DNA from: Gymnopilus junonius
Lineage: Eukaryota; Basidiomycota; Agaricomycetes; Agaricales; Galerinaceae
Direction: 5' to 3'
DNA: 17,619 bases
Assembly: GCA_015501075.1 (NCBI GenBank)
Contig: JADNYJ010000634.1
Span: 1-17,619 of the forward strand
Shown here piece by piece: positions 1 through 9,582 of this stretch; positions within the stretch are counted from its first letter, which is position 1; each line of letters starts with the position of its first letter. A model generated the notes under the pieces. That model had not been told where the DNA came from. It made no database searches and saw nothing but the letters and a program-made list of their open reading frames with translations. Both the position numbers and the translations under genes were made by a program.

Positions 1-2
1 TG

Positions 3-344
3 CAGGTACTGCCTCAACTTCTCGCGAAACAGGCAGAGGGACTTCTGCGTAAGAAGGAAGAACTTGAATATGTTCTGGATAATATAGCGTGCCCTTTGCC
101 AGTAACTTTTGGATACCTCAAATGCGCGAATACGAGATACTTATTTCATATCATCAGACCGGATAAGATTGAAGGATTGCGTGTAGTGACCCGGTTATGT
201 TTCACTTTCTACCTTTCTCTTTTGTCCCAGTTATACCCTTCTTTTTCTTTGCTCCTCGACCAGGATAACAGTCTTATTCGATCCCGGTATGGGTTGAAGA
301 ATTACAGATTACGGAGGTTTCTTGCGCATGGCGAAGCTGAATAA
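3..344 (+). CDS. Partial open frame cut by the left edge, unidentified
   Basis: A frame is open from the window edge to a TAA at 342-344, about 113 codons with no start inside. Its first third looks protein-like: a charged, helix-prone run with RKKEELEYVLDNIA near positions 45-90. TGCAG at positions 1-5 could be a splice acceptor. After about position 100 the translation is less convincing and may run into an intron (GTAACT at 102-107, CCCAG near 225-230). It could be the 3' exon of a neighbouring gene. No family was recognised. Confidence 0.35.
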   Translation, partial: QVLPQLLAKQAEGLLRKKEELEYVLDNIACPLPVTFGYLKCANTRYLFHIIRPDKIEGLRVVTRLCFTFYLSLLSQLYPSFSLLLDQDNSLIRSRYGLKNYRLRRFLAHGEAE

Positions 345-949
345 AGATTGTTTTGGGGAAATCAACAAGAGAGAGGTTCAATGTGACAGGCCTTTCGCAG
401 GATTTGATCATTGCTTTCCGTTTACCTGGACATAGCCAATCCACTGGAATGAATATACGAGAGGACGGACTCACTACAAATACCAATGTTTTCAATGACG
501 TCCTAGGAGTGGCATCCGGATGAAAAATTTCTTGGTTCCGAAAGTTTCGATGGCCCTTGAAAACGCTTTCAATTACCTTCCAGTTCCACTGATGTATGGG
601 TAGCAGTCGACGTAAATTCAGGAACCCAGAAAGACGTGATTGGCGGACAGAGGTGCCAGTGAACCACACATAGGACTAAGTACTAGTAACGCTGCAAGAC
701 GACTTGCTGGCGTGACATTTCAGAATTCCAGAAAGCGCCAACTTCGAGTTTGTGACCAAATACATTTCGGCCTAAATGAAAGACGCTAATCTCCAGGCTA
801 TGAGGGTTCCGAGGAAGAATGGCAAAGCGATTTTGAAGCGAAGTTCAACGCTTGTCGTGCATGATGCAAGTATGAAGGACACCACTGATTGGCTAATCAC
901 TGCGATATTCTTAGCGTGATCGAGGGCATGTGGCTGTGCAAGAAAAAGG
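345..949. other. Intergenic stretch upstream of PWP2
   Basis: No supported gene. A minus-strand open frame crosses 274-669, but it has no recognisable motif and no splice logic. The last 250 bases before the PWP2 start have no clear TATA box, as is common for fungal ribosome-biogenesis genes. They contain an out-of-frame ATG at 928, described separately. Confidence 0.5.
928..930 (+). promoter_or_regulatory. Upstream ATG overlapping the PWP2 start out of frame
   Basis: An ATG lies 22 bases before the PWP2 start codon in a different frame. Read across the first PWP2 splice junction it stays open for roughly 30 codons and ends inside exon 2. If the transcript begins upstream of 928, this overlapping upstream frame would lower PWP2 translation or rely on leaky scanning. 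The transcription start is unknown, so the ATG may simply not be transcribed. Confidence 0.35.
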
Positions 950-3900
950 ATGAAGGCGAACTACAAGGTGAGCGTAGCTTTGCATTCCAAGACGAATTGT
1001 TTCCGATCTTCCCTAGTTTTCCAACATCTGCGGGACAGTTTATCGGCAAGGGAACATAGTGTTCAATCATGATGGAAACTCTTTGTATAGTCCGGTCGGA
1101 AATCGTGTCTCGGTGTTCGATCTTGTCAAGTGCGTACTTGGATCGTTTCTTGCAGTTTGTTTCTTATACTGACTTGGGTCCTGACCAGTAACAAGTCGTT
1201 CACTTTTCCGTTTGAGAACCGAAAAAATATTGCCGCTATTGCATTGAGTCCGGATGGAAACGTTCTCGTTTCGGTTGACGAAGGTCAGCTTTTAAAATCC
1301 TTAATCAATGCCCAATGCTTTATGCTGAAAATTTTATTCGTACGCAGATGGTCGCGCACTTTTAGTAAATGCTCGTAAAGGAGTTGTTCTGCATCATTTC
1401 AACTTCCACAAATCCGTCAAGGATATCCAATTCTCTCCAGATGGACAGTACGTCGCGCCCAGTCATTATCTCAGTGCATCTGAGGTAAACTTATATGCTA
1501 GGTACATTGCTGTAACTCACGGAGCTCACGTACAAGTTTGGCGGACACCCAATCACTTGTTGCGCGAATTTGCACCTTTCGTTCTTCACCGAACGTACAC
1601 AGGACACCATGACGATGTATTGAGCATACAGTGGTCACCGGATTCACAGTACGTTTTCAAGACGTTACAGTATTTACCTGCCTAATCTTCGATAAATCAA
1701 ATCTATAGATACTTCATCACAACTTCAAGAGACATGACTGCACGACTTTTCACGTTAAATCCATTGGAAGGATTCCGCCCAAAAACATTCGCTGGACACA
1801 AAGATGCGGTATTAGGTGCTTACTTTGCTACGGATGGCAATTCAGTACGTTACACTGTCCCTGCTCTCATCCTCTACTGTGCTGAGCAATTCATTTCCAG
1901 ATTTATACTGTGAGCAAAGACGGAGCTGTCTTTACATGGAAAGCAAAGGAGTCTTCAGACGAGGAAAACTCCGACTACGATGAGCCAGTCGCCTCGACTT
2001 CTAATGGCATATCCCGAGATTTGGGTAACCGGATAGCAAACACAAGGTGGGGCGTACACAGACGGCACTACTTCAACCAACCTGGAGCGAAAGTTGTCTG
2101 CTCCACTTTCCATGCTGCTTCCGACCTCCTCGTTGTTGGATTTTCAACAGGAGTCTTCGGGTTATGGGAGATGCCTGCTTTCTCCAACATTCATACCCTC
2201 AGCGTATCTCAAGAAAAGATTTCTTCGGTGGCTATTAGCCCCTCTGGTGAATGGTTGGCGTTCGGCGCCAGAAAACTTGGTCAATTGCTCGTGTGGGAGT
2301 GGCAGTCGGAATCATATGTCTTAAAACAACAAGGACACTACTTCGACATGAACACACTCGCGTATGCGCCCGACGGCCAGACGATTGCCACAGGAGGCGA
2401 CGACGGAAAGGTGAAAGTTTGGTCGACATATTCTGGCTTCTGTTTTGTGACGTTCACGGAGCACAGTGCGCCTATATCTTCTGTGGCCTTCGCAAAACAA
2501 GGAAGCGTTCTATTCTCAGCCTCTTTAGACGGTACCGTTCGTGCATATGACCTCATCCGCTATCGCAATTTCCGCACCTTTACCTCGCCTTCACCTGTCC
2601 AATTTTCCTGCCTTGCCGTCGACCCATCAGGAGAAGTCGTAGCAGCTGGTTCCACAGATTCATTTGAAGTCTTCCTGTGGTCGGTACAAACGGGAAAGTT
2701 GCTGGATGTTATGGCAGGCCACACTGGGCCAGTTAGTTCACTCGCCTTCTCTCCTTCTGGCGCAAACCAGCTGGCAAGTGGATCTTGGGATAAGACTATG
2801 CGTATATGGAATGTCTTCGGTCGTTCTGGTGCCGTAGAACCCTTCTCATTGAATTCCGACATCCTGGCTCTGGCTTTCCGACCAGACGGAAAGGAGGTTG
2901 CTGTATCGACGCTAGATGGGCAGATAACGTTCTTTGATATTCAAGAAAGCAAGCAGCTGAACGTCATCGATGGGAGGAAGGACGTTTCTGGTGGACGAAA
3001 GCTTGATGATCGCGTCTCGGCAGCGAACAATGCTTCTGGGAAGTCATACAATAGTCTGGCATATACTGCCGATGGCCGCTGTCTTCTAGCAGGTGGAAGC
3101 AGCAAGTATGTTGTGCTGTACGACGTTAGAGAGGGAGAAGGCGTGATGGTCAAGAAGTTCCAGGTCTCAGAAAATCTATCACTAGATGGCACGCAGGAAT
3201 TTCTGGATAGCAGGAGGGTCAACGAAGCCGGAATTAACATCGACCTTATCGATGATAGAGATGGTAGCGACCTCGAGGATAGGTTGGATATAAGTTTACC
3301 TGGCGCTAGTCGTGGTGCGGGTGACATGTCCATCCGTCGGTACCGGCAAGAGGCTCGGACGAAATGCGTTAGATTCTCTCCTACAGGCCGCGCTTGGGCA
3401 GCAGCCTCAACAGAAGGCCTGCTCATCTACTCACTTGACGAAACAGTCACATTTGATCCTTTCGACCTTTCCATCGACTTGACTCCACAATCTGTGCTCC
3501 AGGTCCTTGCCGATCACGAGTACCTCAAAGCACTCGTCATGGCGTTCCGTCTCAATGAAAGGCCCCTCATTCAACGGGTTTACGAAAATATTCCACGCGG
3601 AGACATTCGGTTAATTGCGCGTCAGCTCCCAGTCATTTACGTTCCGCTGCTTCTGCGCTTCGTTGGAGAACACCTAGACAAGAGTCCTCATTTGGAGTTT
3701 GACCTTGTGTGGGTAAACACGCTTCTCATGGCTCATGGTAGACTCCTGCGCGACCGTTCTGGAGAGTTCGCTAGTGTCTTTAGAGTGCTCCAGAAGGGGT
3801 TAGGTGACTTCGAGCAATCGATAGCAAAATTGTGAGTTTCCAATTTCTTATCTTGAACTTTCTTTGCCTCCTTCACGTCGGCACATAGAGGCAAGACACA

Positions 3901-4069
3901 ACCTTCTGTTTTTGCCTCGCTTTTATTCTGTTTCTACTCCTCTATTGCGTAGGACATAGGCTAATTTTTGCGTCATAGGTGCGAAGAAAATACATCGACG
4001 CTCACTTACTTGATCGACCAGACAAAAATAAATCCGGAAAAGGACGTCGAGATGATCTCGGCGCCGTAA
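950..4069 (+). CDS. PWP2: PWP2, WD40 protein of the UTP-B complex (small-subunit processome)
   Basis: Pwp2 (Utp1) is a nucleolar UTP-B scaffold subunit needed for U3 snoRNP-dependent early 18S pre-rRNA processing. Eight exons: 950-967, 1017-1129, 1189-1283, 1348-1447, 1502-1648, 1709-1844, 1901-3831, 3979-4069. Every junction is GT-AG, and the exons total 2631 nt, giving 876 residues. Family marks include GTVYRQGN and SPVGNRVSVFDL near the N-terminus, NRKNIAAI, DGRALLVN, LHHFNF, then TVSKDGAVF and an acidic insert at about residues 220-231. Two WD40 propellers follow, with VKVW near 375 and RIW near 505. A C-terminal Utp12 domain spans about 731-860. The ATG at 950 was chosen because exon 1 encodes MKANYK, which joins FSNICGTVYRQGN as in other Pwp2 proteins. 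The last intron (147 nt) is unusually long here. The protein is somewhat shorter than the yeast and human ones (about 920) and lacks their acidic tail. Confidence 0.97.
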
Positions 4070-4520
4070 AATGACTCGTTACTCCATCTTCCAAGGCTCT
4101 CTTATGGTATGGCGGATAGCAAGACTTGTGCCTGTCGCAGTTGCAGAACGGCACTTTGTATCATTGCATGGGTCCTTTTAAGAGCTGGTGGTGTGCAGTT
4201 ATCCGCATCGTGTGTGGGGCTGATATATACTTCTGGTAGCACGTTGCGAGAAGTTGGCTTCACGAGATACTAGAGCTGTCGACTACTTGCCTTTCAGCTT
4301 TATCCAGAAGCTACTCATGATACCTGCTATTATAGCGGAGCTGAAGGATCTCTGTTTTACAAAATGTACGAGAATACAAATGGGTTTTGTAAACACTGAA
4401 AGAAATATAATTTACTTATGTGATTTGATAGGGCTGACATTAGTCGGCAGGGCCATAAGAAACTCGAAGATTCATGAGCGCTACTCAAAGGTGGCTCTCT
4501 TCAATCTATTGTCTCCCTGC
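4070..4520. other. Convergent intergenic region, 3' ends of two genes
   Basis: About 450 bases lie between the PWP2 stop and the stop of the minus-strand small gene, so both 3' untranslated regions and terminators should be here. A 106-codon plus-strand frame starting at 4254 runs over the last exon of the minus-strand gene and has no protein-like features. No RNA gene or repeat was seen. Confidence 0.6.
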
Positions 4521-4867
4521 CTACTTAGAAGGCGCTTGTTGCTGCGCACGGGCTTCCATTTCCCTCACTATTGAACGAGGACATGCTCAGAAAAACCTGA
4601 AATCAAAATCTGAAGGGCGAGAAAGACACACTATTTTCTCGGCCAGCCTTGCTTGTTCCTTCCGCCTTATAGCCAGCCCAATAGACTAAGCCCGTCAGAA
4701 ACGCCAATCCTCCGGCACCGATAAGCTTGGAAATTTAGCCTGAAATTCCTTTGGTCGGGTAAGACGTCTCTACGTACCATTGTTCTGTTGCTGTTCCCTT
4801 CATTCATGAGCCTGTTCCCTGCGCTGCCCATCGCGCCTACATTGCGGACCATACGAGAAGCGAACAT
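4521..4867 (-). CDS. Small single-pass, probably mitochondrial membrane protein (76 aa, three exons)
   Basis: Exons 4867-4778, 4725-4632 and 4567-4521 join in frame to 77 codons including TAG. Introns are 52 nt (GTACGT to CCAAG) and 64 nt (GTGTGT to AATAG). The start is the first ATG after a TATA box 79 bases upstream. Residues 1-29 contain Arg and Asn but a single Glu (MFASRMVRNVGAMGSAGNR...), like a mitochondrial presequence. Residues 31-49 form a Gly-rich helix (LIGAGGLAFLTGLVYWAGY) followed by Lys, then a soluble charged tail (RENMREMEARAQQQAPSK). This fits a one-helix inner-membrane protein such as a small respiratory or ATP-synthase-associated subunit. Localisation is inferred and the family is not recognised. 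The AAG acceptor of intron 1 is the weakest part of the model. Confidence 0.8.
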
Positions 4868-4945
4868 GTTTTCAAAATTGACAAGGGCGTGCAATTGGAA
4901 TGGAATGAAATATTCTGTGAGACTGCGTCGAGATTGGGGCTTGCA

Positions 4946-4954
4946 TATATATAT
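4946..4954 (-). promoter_or_regulatory. TATA box of the 76-residue membrane protein gene
   Basis: TATATATAT lies 79 bases upstream of the ATG at 4867 on the minus strand, a normal distance for a fungal RNA polymerase II promoter with a short leader. The sequence is palindromic, so orientation is assigned from the gene. Confidence 0.55.
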
Positions 4955-4965
4955 TCGTGGTTTCC

Positions 4966-4973
4966 TGACGTCA
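4966..4973. promoter_or_regulatory. Perfect TGACGTCA (CRE-type bZIP site)
   Basis: An 8-base palindrome identical to the ATF/CREB consensus sits 12 bases upstream of the TATA box of the minus-strand small gene. Position and perfect match suggest a bZIP activator site. Which factor binds is unknown. Confidence 0.45.
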
Positions 4974-5055
4974 TGCTCTAATAATTCACGAGTGGGTCAA
5001 GTAATTCAAAAGATGAATCATTCAGAAAGCCTCAGACACGGTAAGACCCACCTAA

Positions 5056-5082
5056 CACGTGAGCCACTTGACCAATCACGTG
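5056..5082. promoter_or_regulatory. Two CACGTG boxes with a CCAAT element
   Basis: CACGTG occurs at 5056-5061 and again at 5077-5082, with CCAAT at 5072-5076 immediately before the second. They lie 189-215 bases upstream of the minus-strand ATG at 4867. CACGTG is the bHLH (Cbf1/USF-type) site and CCAAT the Hap2/3/5 (NF-Y) site. In fungi the Hap complex commonly controls respiratory genes, which agrees with the mitochondrial character of the downstream protein. Function is inferred from motifs only. Confidence 0.45.
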
Positions 5083-5520
5083 ATTAAACGTACTGAGCTG
5101 GGTCGGTTTAACTTGTCATTTCAATTTGAAATTATTGAATTCAACTCTATACTCCCAACAGTCAACTTACCACAGAAATCAGGCTTTCAAATTTCAACCC
5201 CGGTACCCACGCGACATCCACCTTTGCTTCGTCTCATGGATTACGTGACATTTCTCATTCTATCACAATCTTCAAGTTCTATTTGTTCTGTAAATGCTGT
5301 CAGTGTGACATCCCGGTGTAAAGCGCCATTTGAACTTTCTTTTGTTGATACCGTCGCTTCCAATAGACGTGTGCCAGACACTGTCGCCCAGTCAAGAAAA
5401 CCTCTCCCCTACGGATCATGATCAGATCTCAAAAGCTACTGTGCTTGAGGATTCCATATCGTGCTATCACACTAACGACGTCATAAACCATGCGGAGGCT
5501 ATGCTTGACTGATTTTATAC

Positions 5521-5534
5521 AAGCCTCGAGGCTT
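5521..5534. repeat. 14-bp perfect palindrome
   Basis: AAGCCTCGAGGCTT equals its own reverse complement. It starts 27 bases before the longer inverted repeat at 5561-5590. It could be a protein-binding site or chance. Confidence 0.5.
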
Positions 5535-5560
5535 CCGTTTCTCGCCTGGTATGAGCGGAA

Positions 5561-5590
5561 AGAAAACATATCTATTCTCGTATGTTTTCT
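5561..5590. repeat. Inverted repeat, 10-bp arms around a 10-bp loop
   Basis: AGAAAACATA at 5561-5570 is exactly the reverse complement of 5581-5590. An extra A-T pair flanks it, and GGAA/TTCC extend the stem with one slip. It could form a hairpin of 11 or more pairs in single-stranded DNA or RNA. No T-tract or flanking gene makes it a terminator. Confidence 0.6.
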
Positions 5591-5781
5591 TCCGATCTTC
5601 GTCGTGTTTGACATAGGCTTGGATCTATCATGTCTTTCTCCAAAGCTGTGAGAAGGTCTGCACTGCCAAAACGAATGTGACATAAATCGCCAATTATCCA
5701 CCTTGAAGGTGACTTCGACTATCGCGGCTTTACAATGGCGCTGAAGAGAACAATTGAATTGGGTTGACCATCACGTTCAAA

Positions 5782-5797
5782 AAAAAGGTACCTTTTT
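5782..5797. repeat. 16-bp perfect palindrome (A5-GGTACC-T5)
   Basis: Five A, then GGTACC, then five T, all self-complementary. It is the third perfect palindrome within about 280 bases. No neighbouring gene explains it. Confidence 0.5.
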
Positions 5798-6149
5798 CAA
5801 AGCATACTATATCATCTCAGTCATCCGGCGTTCGATAGTTTCTTCCCGGTTGGTGAGGATTACACGCGTTTGTCTGCGAAGTTGCAGCTAGAAATACATG
5901 CTAAGTTTTCGACTACTTATGCACCCGAGAATGGTTCTTCGCAAATTCTTCCAAAAATGCTGGCAGTCTTACGGTATGTACGACAGGCTGCCATCCCGTT
6001 AGTCTGGGACATCCAATAGCATTCATCGGGGGCTGATTTGTCTGAAGGAAATGGGGTGCAACTCAGATCTGGTCGGGCACTCGTGGGTCGTGGGTCATCA
6101 AATTCCACGCTATTCCTCTGTCTTTCAGCGCGCTCCGAACTTTACTTAC

Positions 6150-6369
6150 CTTCTGTGGGACTGTATAGGACCCGTATCTTTAGATGCTGTGCTATGAGCT
6201 CATTCGATCGTGGTTGATTGTCCGCGACGGGGGCTTCTTTTCTTCTAAATTTTATCATCCAGCGATGGTCACATGAACCAAGTTTATCGAATATTTCGCC
6301 ACCTCTGACGTCTGAGGAAAGGAACGGACGGCCCAACTTAAAAGACTCTACAAAGATAACCTTCCGGTC
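6150..6369 (-). CDS. Possible exon, unidentified, ending at a strong splice donor
   Basis: This minus-strand frame is open for 73 codons from a TGA to GAAG|GTAAGT at 6153/6149. The translation looks protein-like: DRKVIFVESFKLGRPF, then IFDKLGS, RWMIKFRRKE and ELIAQHLKIRVLYSPTE. Splicing to an acceptor 41 bases on (GGAATAG) would add AWNLMTHDPRVPDQI and a stop. The intron would be slightly short, and no upstream exon joins in phase with confidence. It may be an exon of a degraded gene. No family was recognised. Confidence 0.25.
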
Positions 6370-6555
6370 TCAGGTATGAACAAAACAAAGTTGATCGCAG
6401 CAAAGGTAACCCGTTTCGCAAGCCCTGCATTGACATTTCTTGATCGGCCACTTCTTCCTGTCGAAATTCCGTTGATGTTAACCCCTTATTCCGTGGCAAG
6501 TGACATTAAGCAGCCTCCGTCATCTCCATATCTCCTCTTGACTTCTCACGAAATC

Positions 6556-6693
6556 CTATGCAGGGTGAGGCATATCATAACGTCCAACGTTTTGCCATAA
6601 GCTCGGAAGATCAAGAAGTTTCTTAAAGATGTCTTGCGCGGGATGTGCTCGGAGTTCGGTGGTCGTGTACACGACGAAGGTTAAGCTGCCATT
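6556..6693 (-). CDS. Possible exon fragment, unidentified
   Basis: This minus-strand frame is open for 45 codons after a possible AAAAG acceptor and ends in TAG at 6558-6556. It reads with ordinary composition, including TFVVYTTTELRAHP and FKKLLDLPSLWQNVGRYDMP. It lies upstream, in transcription order, of the open frame at 6150-6369, so the two could belong to one broken gene. A connecting exon with matching phases was not found. The opposite-strand frame at 6376-6600 overlaps part of it and is equally unproven. Confidence 0.25.
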   Translation of the reverse strand, partial: NGSLTFVVYTTTELRAHPAQDIFKKLLDLPSLWQNVGRYDMPHPA

Positions 6694-9452
6694 CTTTTAC
6701 ACTATTCCTATGAGACCATGATAATCATTCATTCGACATGCCAGGGATTCAATGCAATATGGTTCCCGACAGATCAGAATAGAGTCCCCCGTCGTTCGAG
6801 TGATCCTGGGCATTTGGTCTTAATTCCTCGGTGCGACGACACCAGAACGAGCATGGTAACGTTAGCTCGCGAGCCAGTCTTTCAATTCAGGAAGTCTGAA
6901 CCACCTGATATTTAAAATATCATAAAATTCAAACTGATCTGTGTTAAGCATATCTTCTGGAAGAGCTATTGCAGAAATTAGCGATGAGCGCTTCTTTAAT
7001 GGAAAACAATTTTAAGTAGTATGCGACTCACAGTTTTATTGTATAGGGGAAGACTATCACTCATTTGCATAGCCAGCAACGAGTATTGCAGGCTAGCTTT
7101 TTGATTTCGGTATAATCAGTTAACTAAGCCTAGGGAAAAAGAATGCTCTGGAGGACTCAGACCTGGTTGTCAATAGCCTTTGCTGTACAAGTTGGCAGCA
7201 ACTAGCAGTAGACCCTCGAACTTAACCTAAATTCCAGAAGTGAACAAGGAGAGAACCAGAAAGTTAGTTTAAGGGTTTGCTTGGTATATCAACAAATTAG
7301 TCTACTGCCTACCTTCATTAGCTACAGGCACATTAGGTCTAGGCCACTTCAGACTACTTACGACGAAATCGGACTTGAGACGGCCTCAAGGGAGTACAAA
7401 CGCCTCTGAAAATGTACCGCAACCGTCAAAATCACCATGTAACACCACAATGCGCATTGGCGGCAGGGGGCTTATAGGAAGGGAGCTGGGAGCTACTATG
7501 CATAAGGCTGACGATATTGCGCCCATCTGAACAAATACAAAAAAAAAGGCGTGGCCCACAACCATAAATAATATACGATTCGGACCTTGACTGCAAGTTC
7601 CGAATCCGAAAGAGCCCGCGGCAGTGGTTTAAATACTCTAGACACAAGGCCTTTCCGACACATTTATCATCGGAAGAGAATCACTCACAAATGGGGTGTG
7701 TCGATATGCCAGGTCTCTGTTGCCTTCCTCATCGCCCCGAGCGAGCGCTCCTGCAGGGAAGGATAGTTTGAACCCTCTTTTAGGTTTGCAGGAAGGTGAC
7801 TAATTCCGTTTCAAGTTGGCGATATGGAGTGCACTATTCGTTGACCAGTAAGTATTTCAAGCAAGTACAAGATGATTAGAATTACCAAACTTCTGCTTCG
7901 GTTTGAGTCTAAAAAATTAGAATTAAACAATTGGCTGCCAGCCAACGGAGTCAATTATATATATTGCGATAACTATGTGACTTTGGTGTAATCACAATCG
8001 AGTAAGAATCATAGAATACGGGTCGAGATTCAGAGAGCCAGGGGCACAAGTATAGATCATTACCACCGGCCTGCAAGGGTGCAATAAAAATAAATGGACA
8101 TTTGTGAAAGTGCCCTTCAAGATTACTAACCGGTTGGTACGGATACAAACCCCGTTCACGAGTGGAATGAGTAAAGGATTTGAAAGACATGACTTCGAAT
8201 GTGATCTTCCCAACAGCTACTTGAAAAGATACGGGTTATTAAGCACATTTTGTGGTCAATCTTCAAGTAAAACGTAAACGTACTAGGGATTGATATGTAG
8301 TGTAAATCCGAGGCGTTTTGCGATCAGCTCGCGCAGGTTGAGTGAGCCCGCCCCACTGGGTGAGCAGCTCAGGACATGATTCCGACTGCGGATAGGGCAA
8401 GCCTTCACACTGTTGACAACGCACTAGAAAAAATAGGCATCTCGGGTATCACATTTCCGTACAGCTTCTCACCTTTGGGCTATGTATATATAACAGCAAG
8501 CGTTTGGGGGGTGGTTTTGCGCGATATCACTGCGTGGCAGGGAAGGCTGTTCAACTGTCGAGTAACATGACCAGGAATGCCTGTGTCTTGTGCTGATAAC
8601 CATAATCACTAAGGCATTTGAACTGAATGTAGATGTGATAGAATACTCACATATCGTGTTCTTCGCTAGGGTGTATCTAATAAGGGCGACAGAAACAATG
8701 GCGCTCTGTTGCGCTCGGACATTAGCTTTCTGCTAAGTCGGATAGGCAGTTGACATGTCGCTGTTGCTTTAATATCAAAGGTCGGGAAATCAAGGTATTC
8801 AAGAGCGACGTGTATTAAATTTACATGACAGCCCTGGGATTGCGGAACGGCGGAAAAAGACGTAGGACAGATAGGATAGAGCAGAATCTGGGGAATAACT
8901 CCTTCGTGACGTTGTGCAGTATGTTAACCTTGCATCGGAACCGTCCTGCCGTATTCAGGGGTGTTCGTAAATACTTGCGATTGACTGTCGGACTGGAAGG
9001 CTTTAAACCCTTGTTCGCGCCGCGGCAGGCTATCAGCGGTATCTTATATGTCCCGGCTGTCACCAGGCAGCCCGAATATGTTTCATTTCGCAGACGAAGA
9101 TGAAAGAACAAATCTGAGCATTGAAAGGATGTGTTGGTTCTGAAAGATCCGAGACGGAGACTTTCTTAAGTTCTGCAGTGTAATTCTGCCTTCATTGGGG
9201 CTCTGCATCATGGAGGAGAGGATTAAGGAAGGAGATGATGATACAAAGCTAACTCCAAGCCTCGTTTGTGCTGATGTCAGAGAGGCGTGGATTTGCGAGA
9301 ATTCGTGAAACGCAGACAATCGATGAGTAAAAGCGTTGTGACACAGATCAACCCGATATGGAAGTGTGACAAACAGCTGAGCCGGTGCGCCCGGCCAAGT
9401 GAGCCAGATCTCGTATAAGATCCATCTTGATCTGCCGAGTATGTCATCGACG
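6694..9452. other. Gene-poor region without supported features
   Basis: About 2.7 kb with only short frames (none above 152 codons), no matching splice sites, no tRNA or rRNA, and no recognised transposon domain. One short inverted repeat is present (GATTCGGA at 7577-7584 against 7599-7606). The 8820-9110 part is more GC-rich and open on both strands (92-96 codons) with no recognised product. The last 100 bases lead into the promoter of the gene at 9583. Confidence 0.5.
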
Positions 9453-9459
9453 TATAAAA
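9453..9459 (+). promoter_or_regulatory. TATA box of the orphan gene at 9583
   Basis: TATAAAA lies 124 bases before the ATG at 9583. Between them is a pyrimidine- and CAA-rich leader (CTCACCAATTTTCTGTCCTC and onward), typical of well-expressed fungal genes. It gives direction and start for the downstream gene. Confidence 0.6.
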
Positions 9460-9582
9460 TCCCCTCACCAATTTTCTGTCCTCGTCGTCGACTGCAACTC
9501 ATCCACAGCAACAACTGGTTAACTTCCTCCCCTCTCCACAACGACAGCCCGCAATCTACGACACCCGTTCATACAACTTGCA

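Larger units (their letters stand above)
5083..5920. other. Gene-poor stretch with a palindrome cluster
   Basis: A 120-codon plus-strand frame (5059-5421) and a 90-codon minus-strand frame (5429-5701) are open but show no motif, splice logic or protein-like composition. The stretch does hold three perfect palindromes or inverted repeats between 5521 and 5797, listed separately. Confidence 0.5.

Noticed and set aside
274..669. 131-codon minus-strand open frame near the left edge
   Set aside because: No recognisable motif, and it overlaps the left-edge plus-strand frame. Could be decayed coding sequence, but nothing supports a call.
2941..3426. 161-codon minus-strand frame and other frames over 2047-2862
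   Set aside because: They are complements or shifted frames of PWP2 exon 7, whose own frame matches the Pwp2 family throughout.
5931..6189. Plus-strand two-exon reading MVLRKFFQKCWQSY joined to a 44-codon open stretch ending in TGA
   Set aside because: It needs a 93-nt intron and overlaps a minus-strand frame with a better donor. A 44-codon open stretch is not unusual by chance.
7951..8213. Two overlapping minus-strand frames of 73-79 codons
   Set aside because: Checked as possible retroelement remnants, but no reverse transcriptase, integrase or gag motif is visible.
8821..9111. Frames of 92 and 96 codons on opposite strands over the same bases
   Set aside because: Both are explained by locally higher GC and few stop codons. 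Neither shows a motif, start context or intron.
9083..9541. 152-codon minus-strand open frame
   Set aside because: It covers the TATA box and leader of the plus-strand gene at 9583 and has no motif. Pyrimidine-rich leader sequence tends to read open on the complement.
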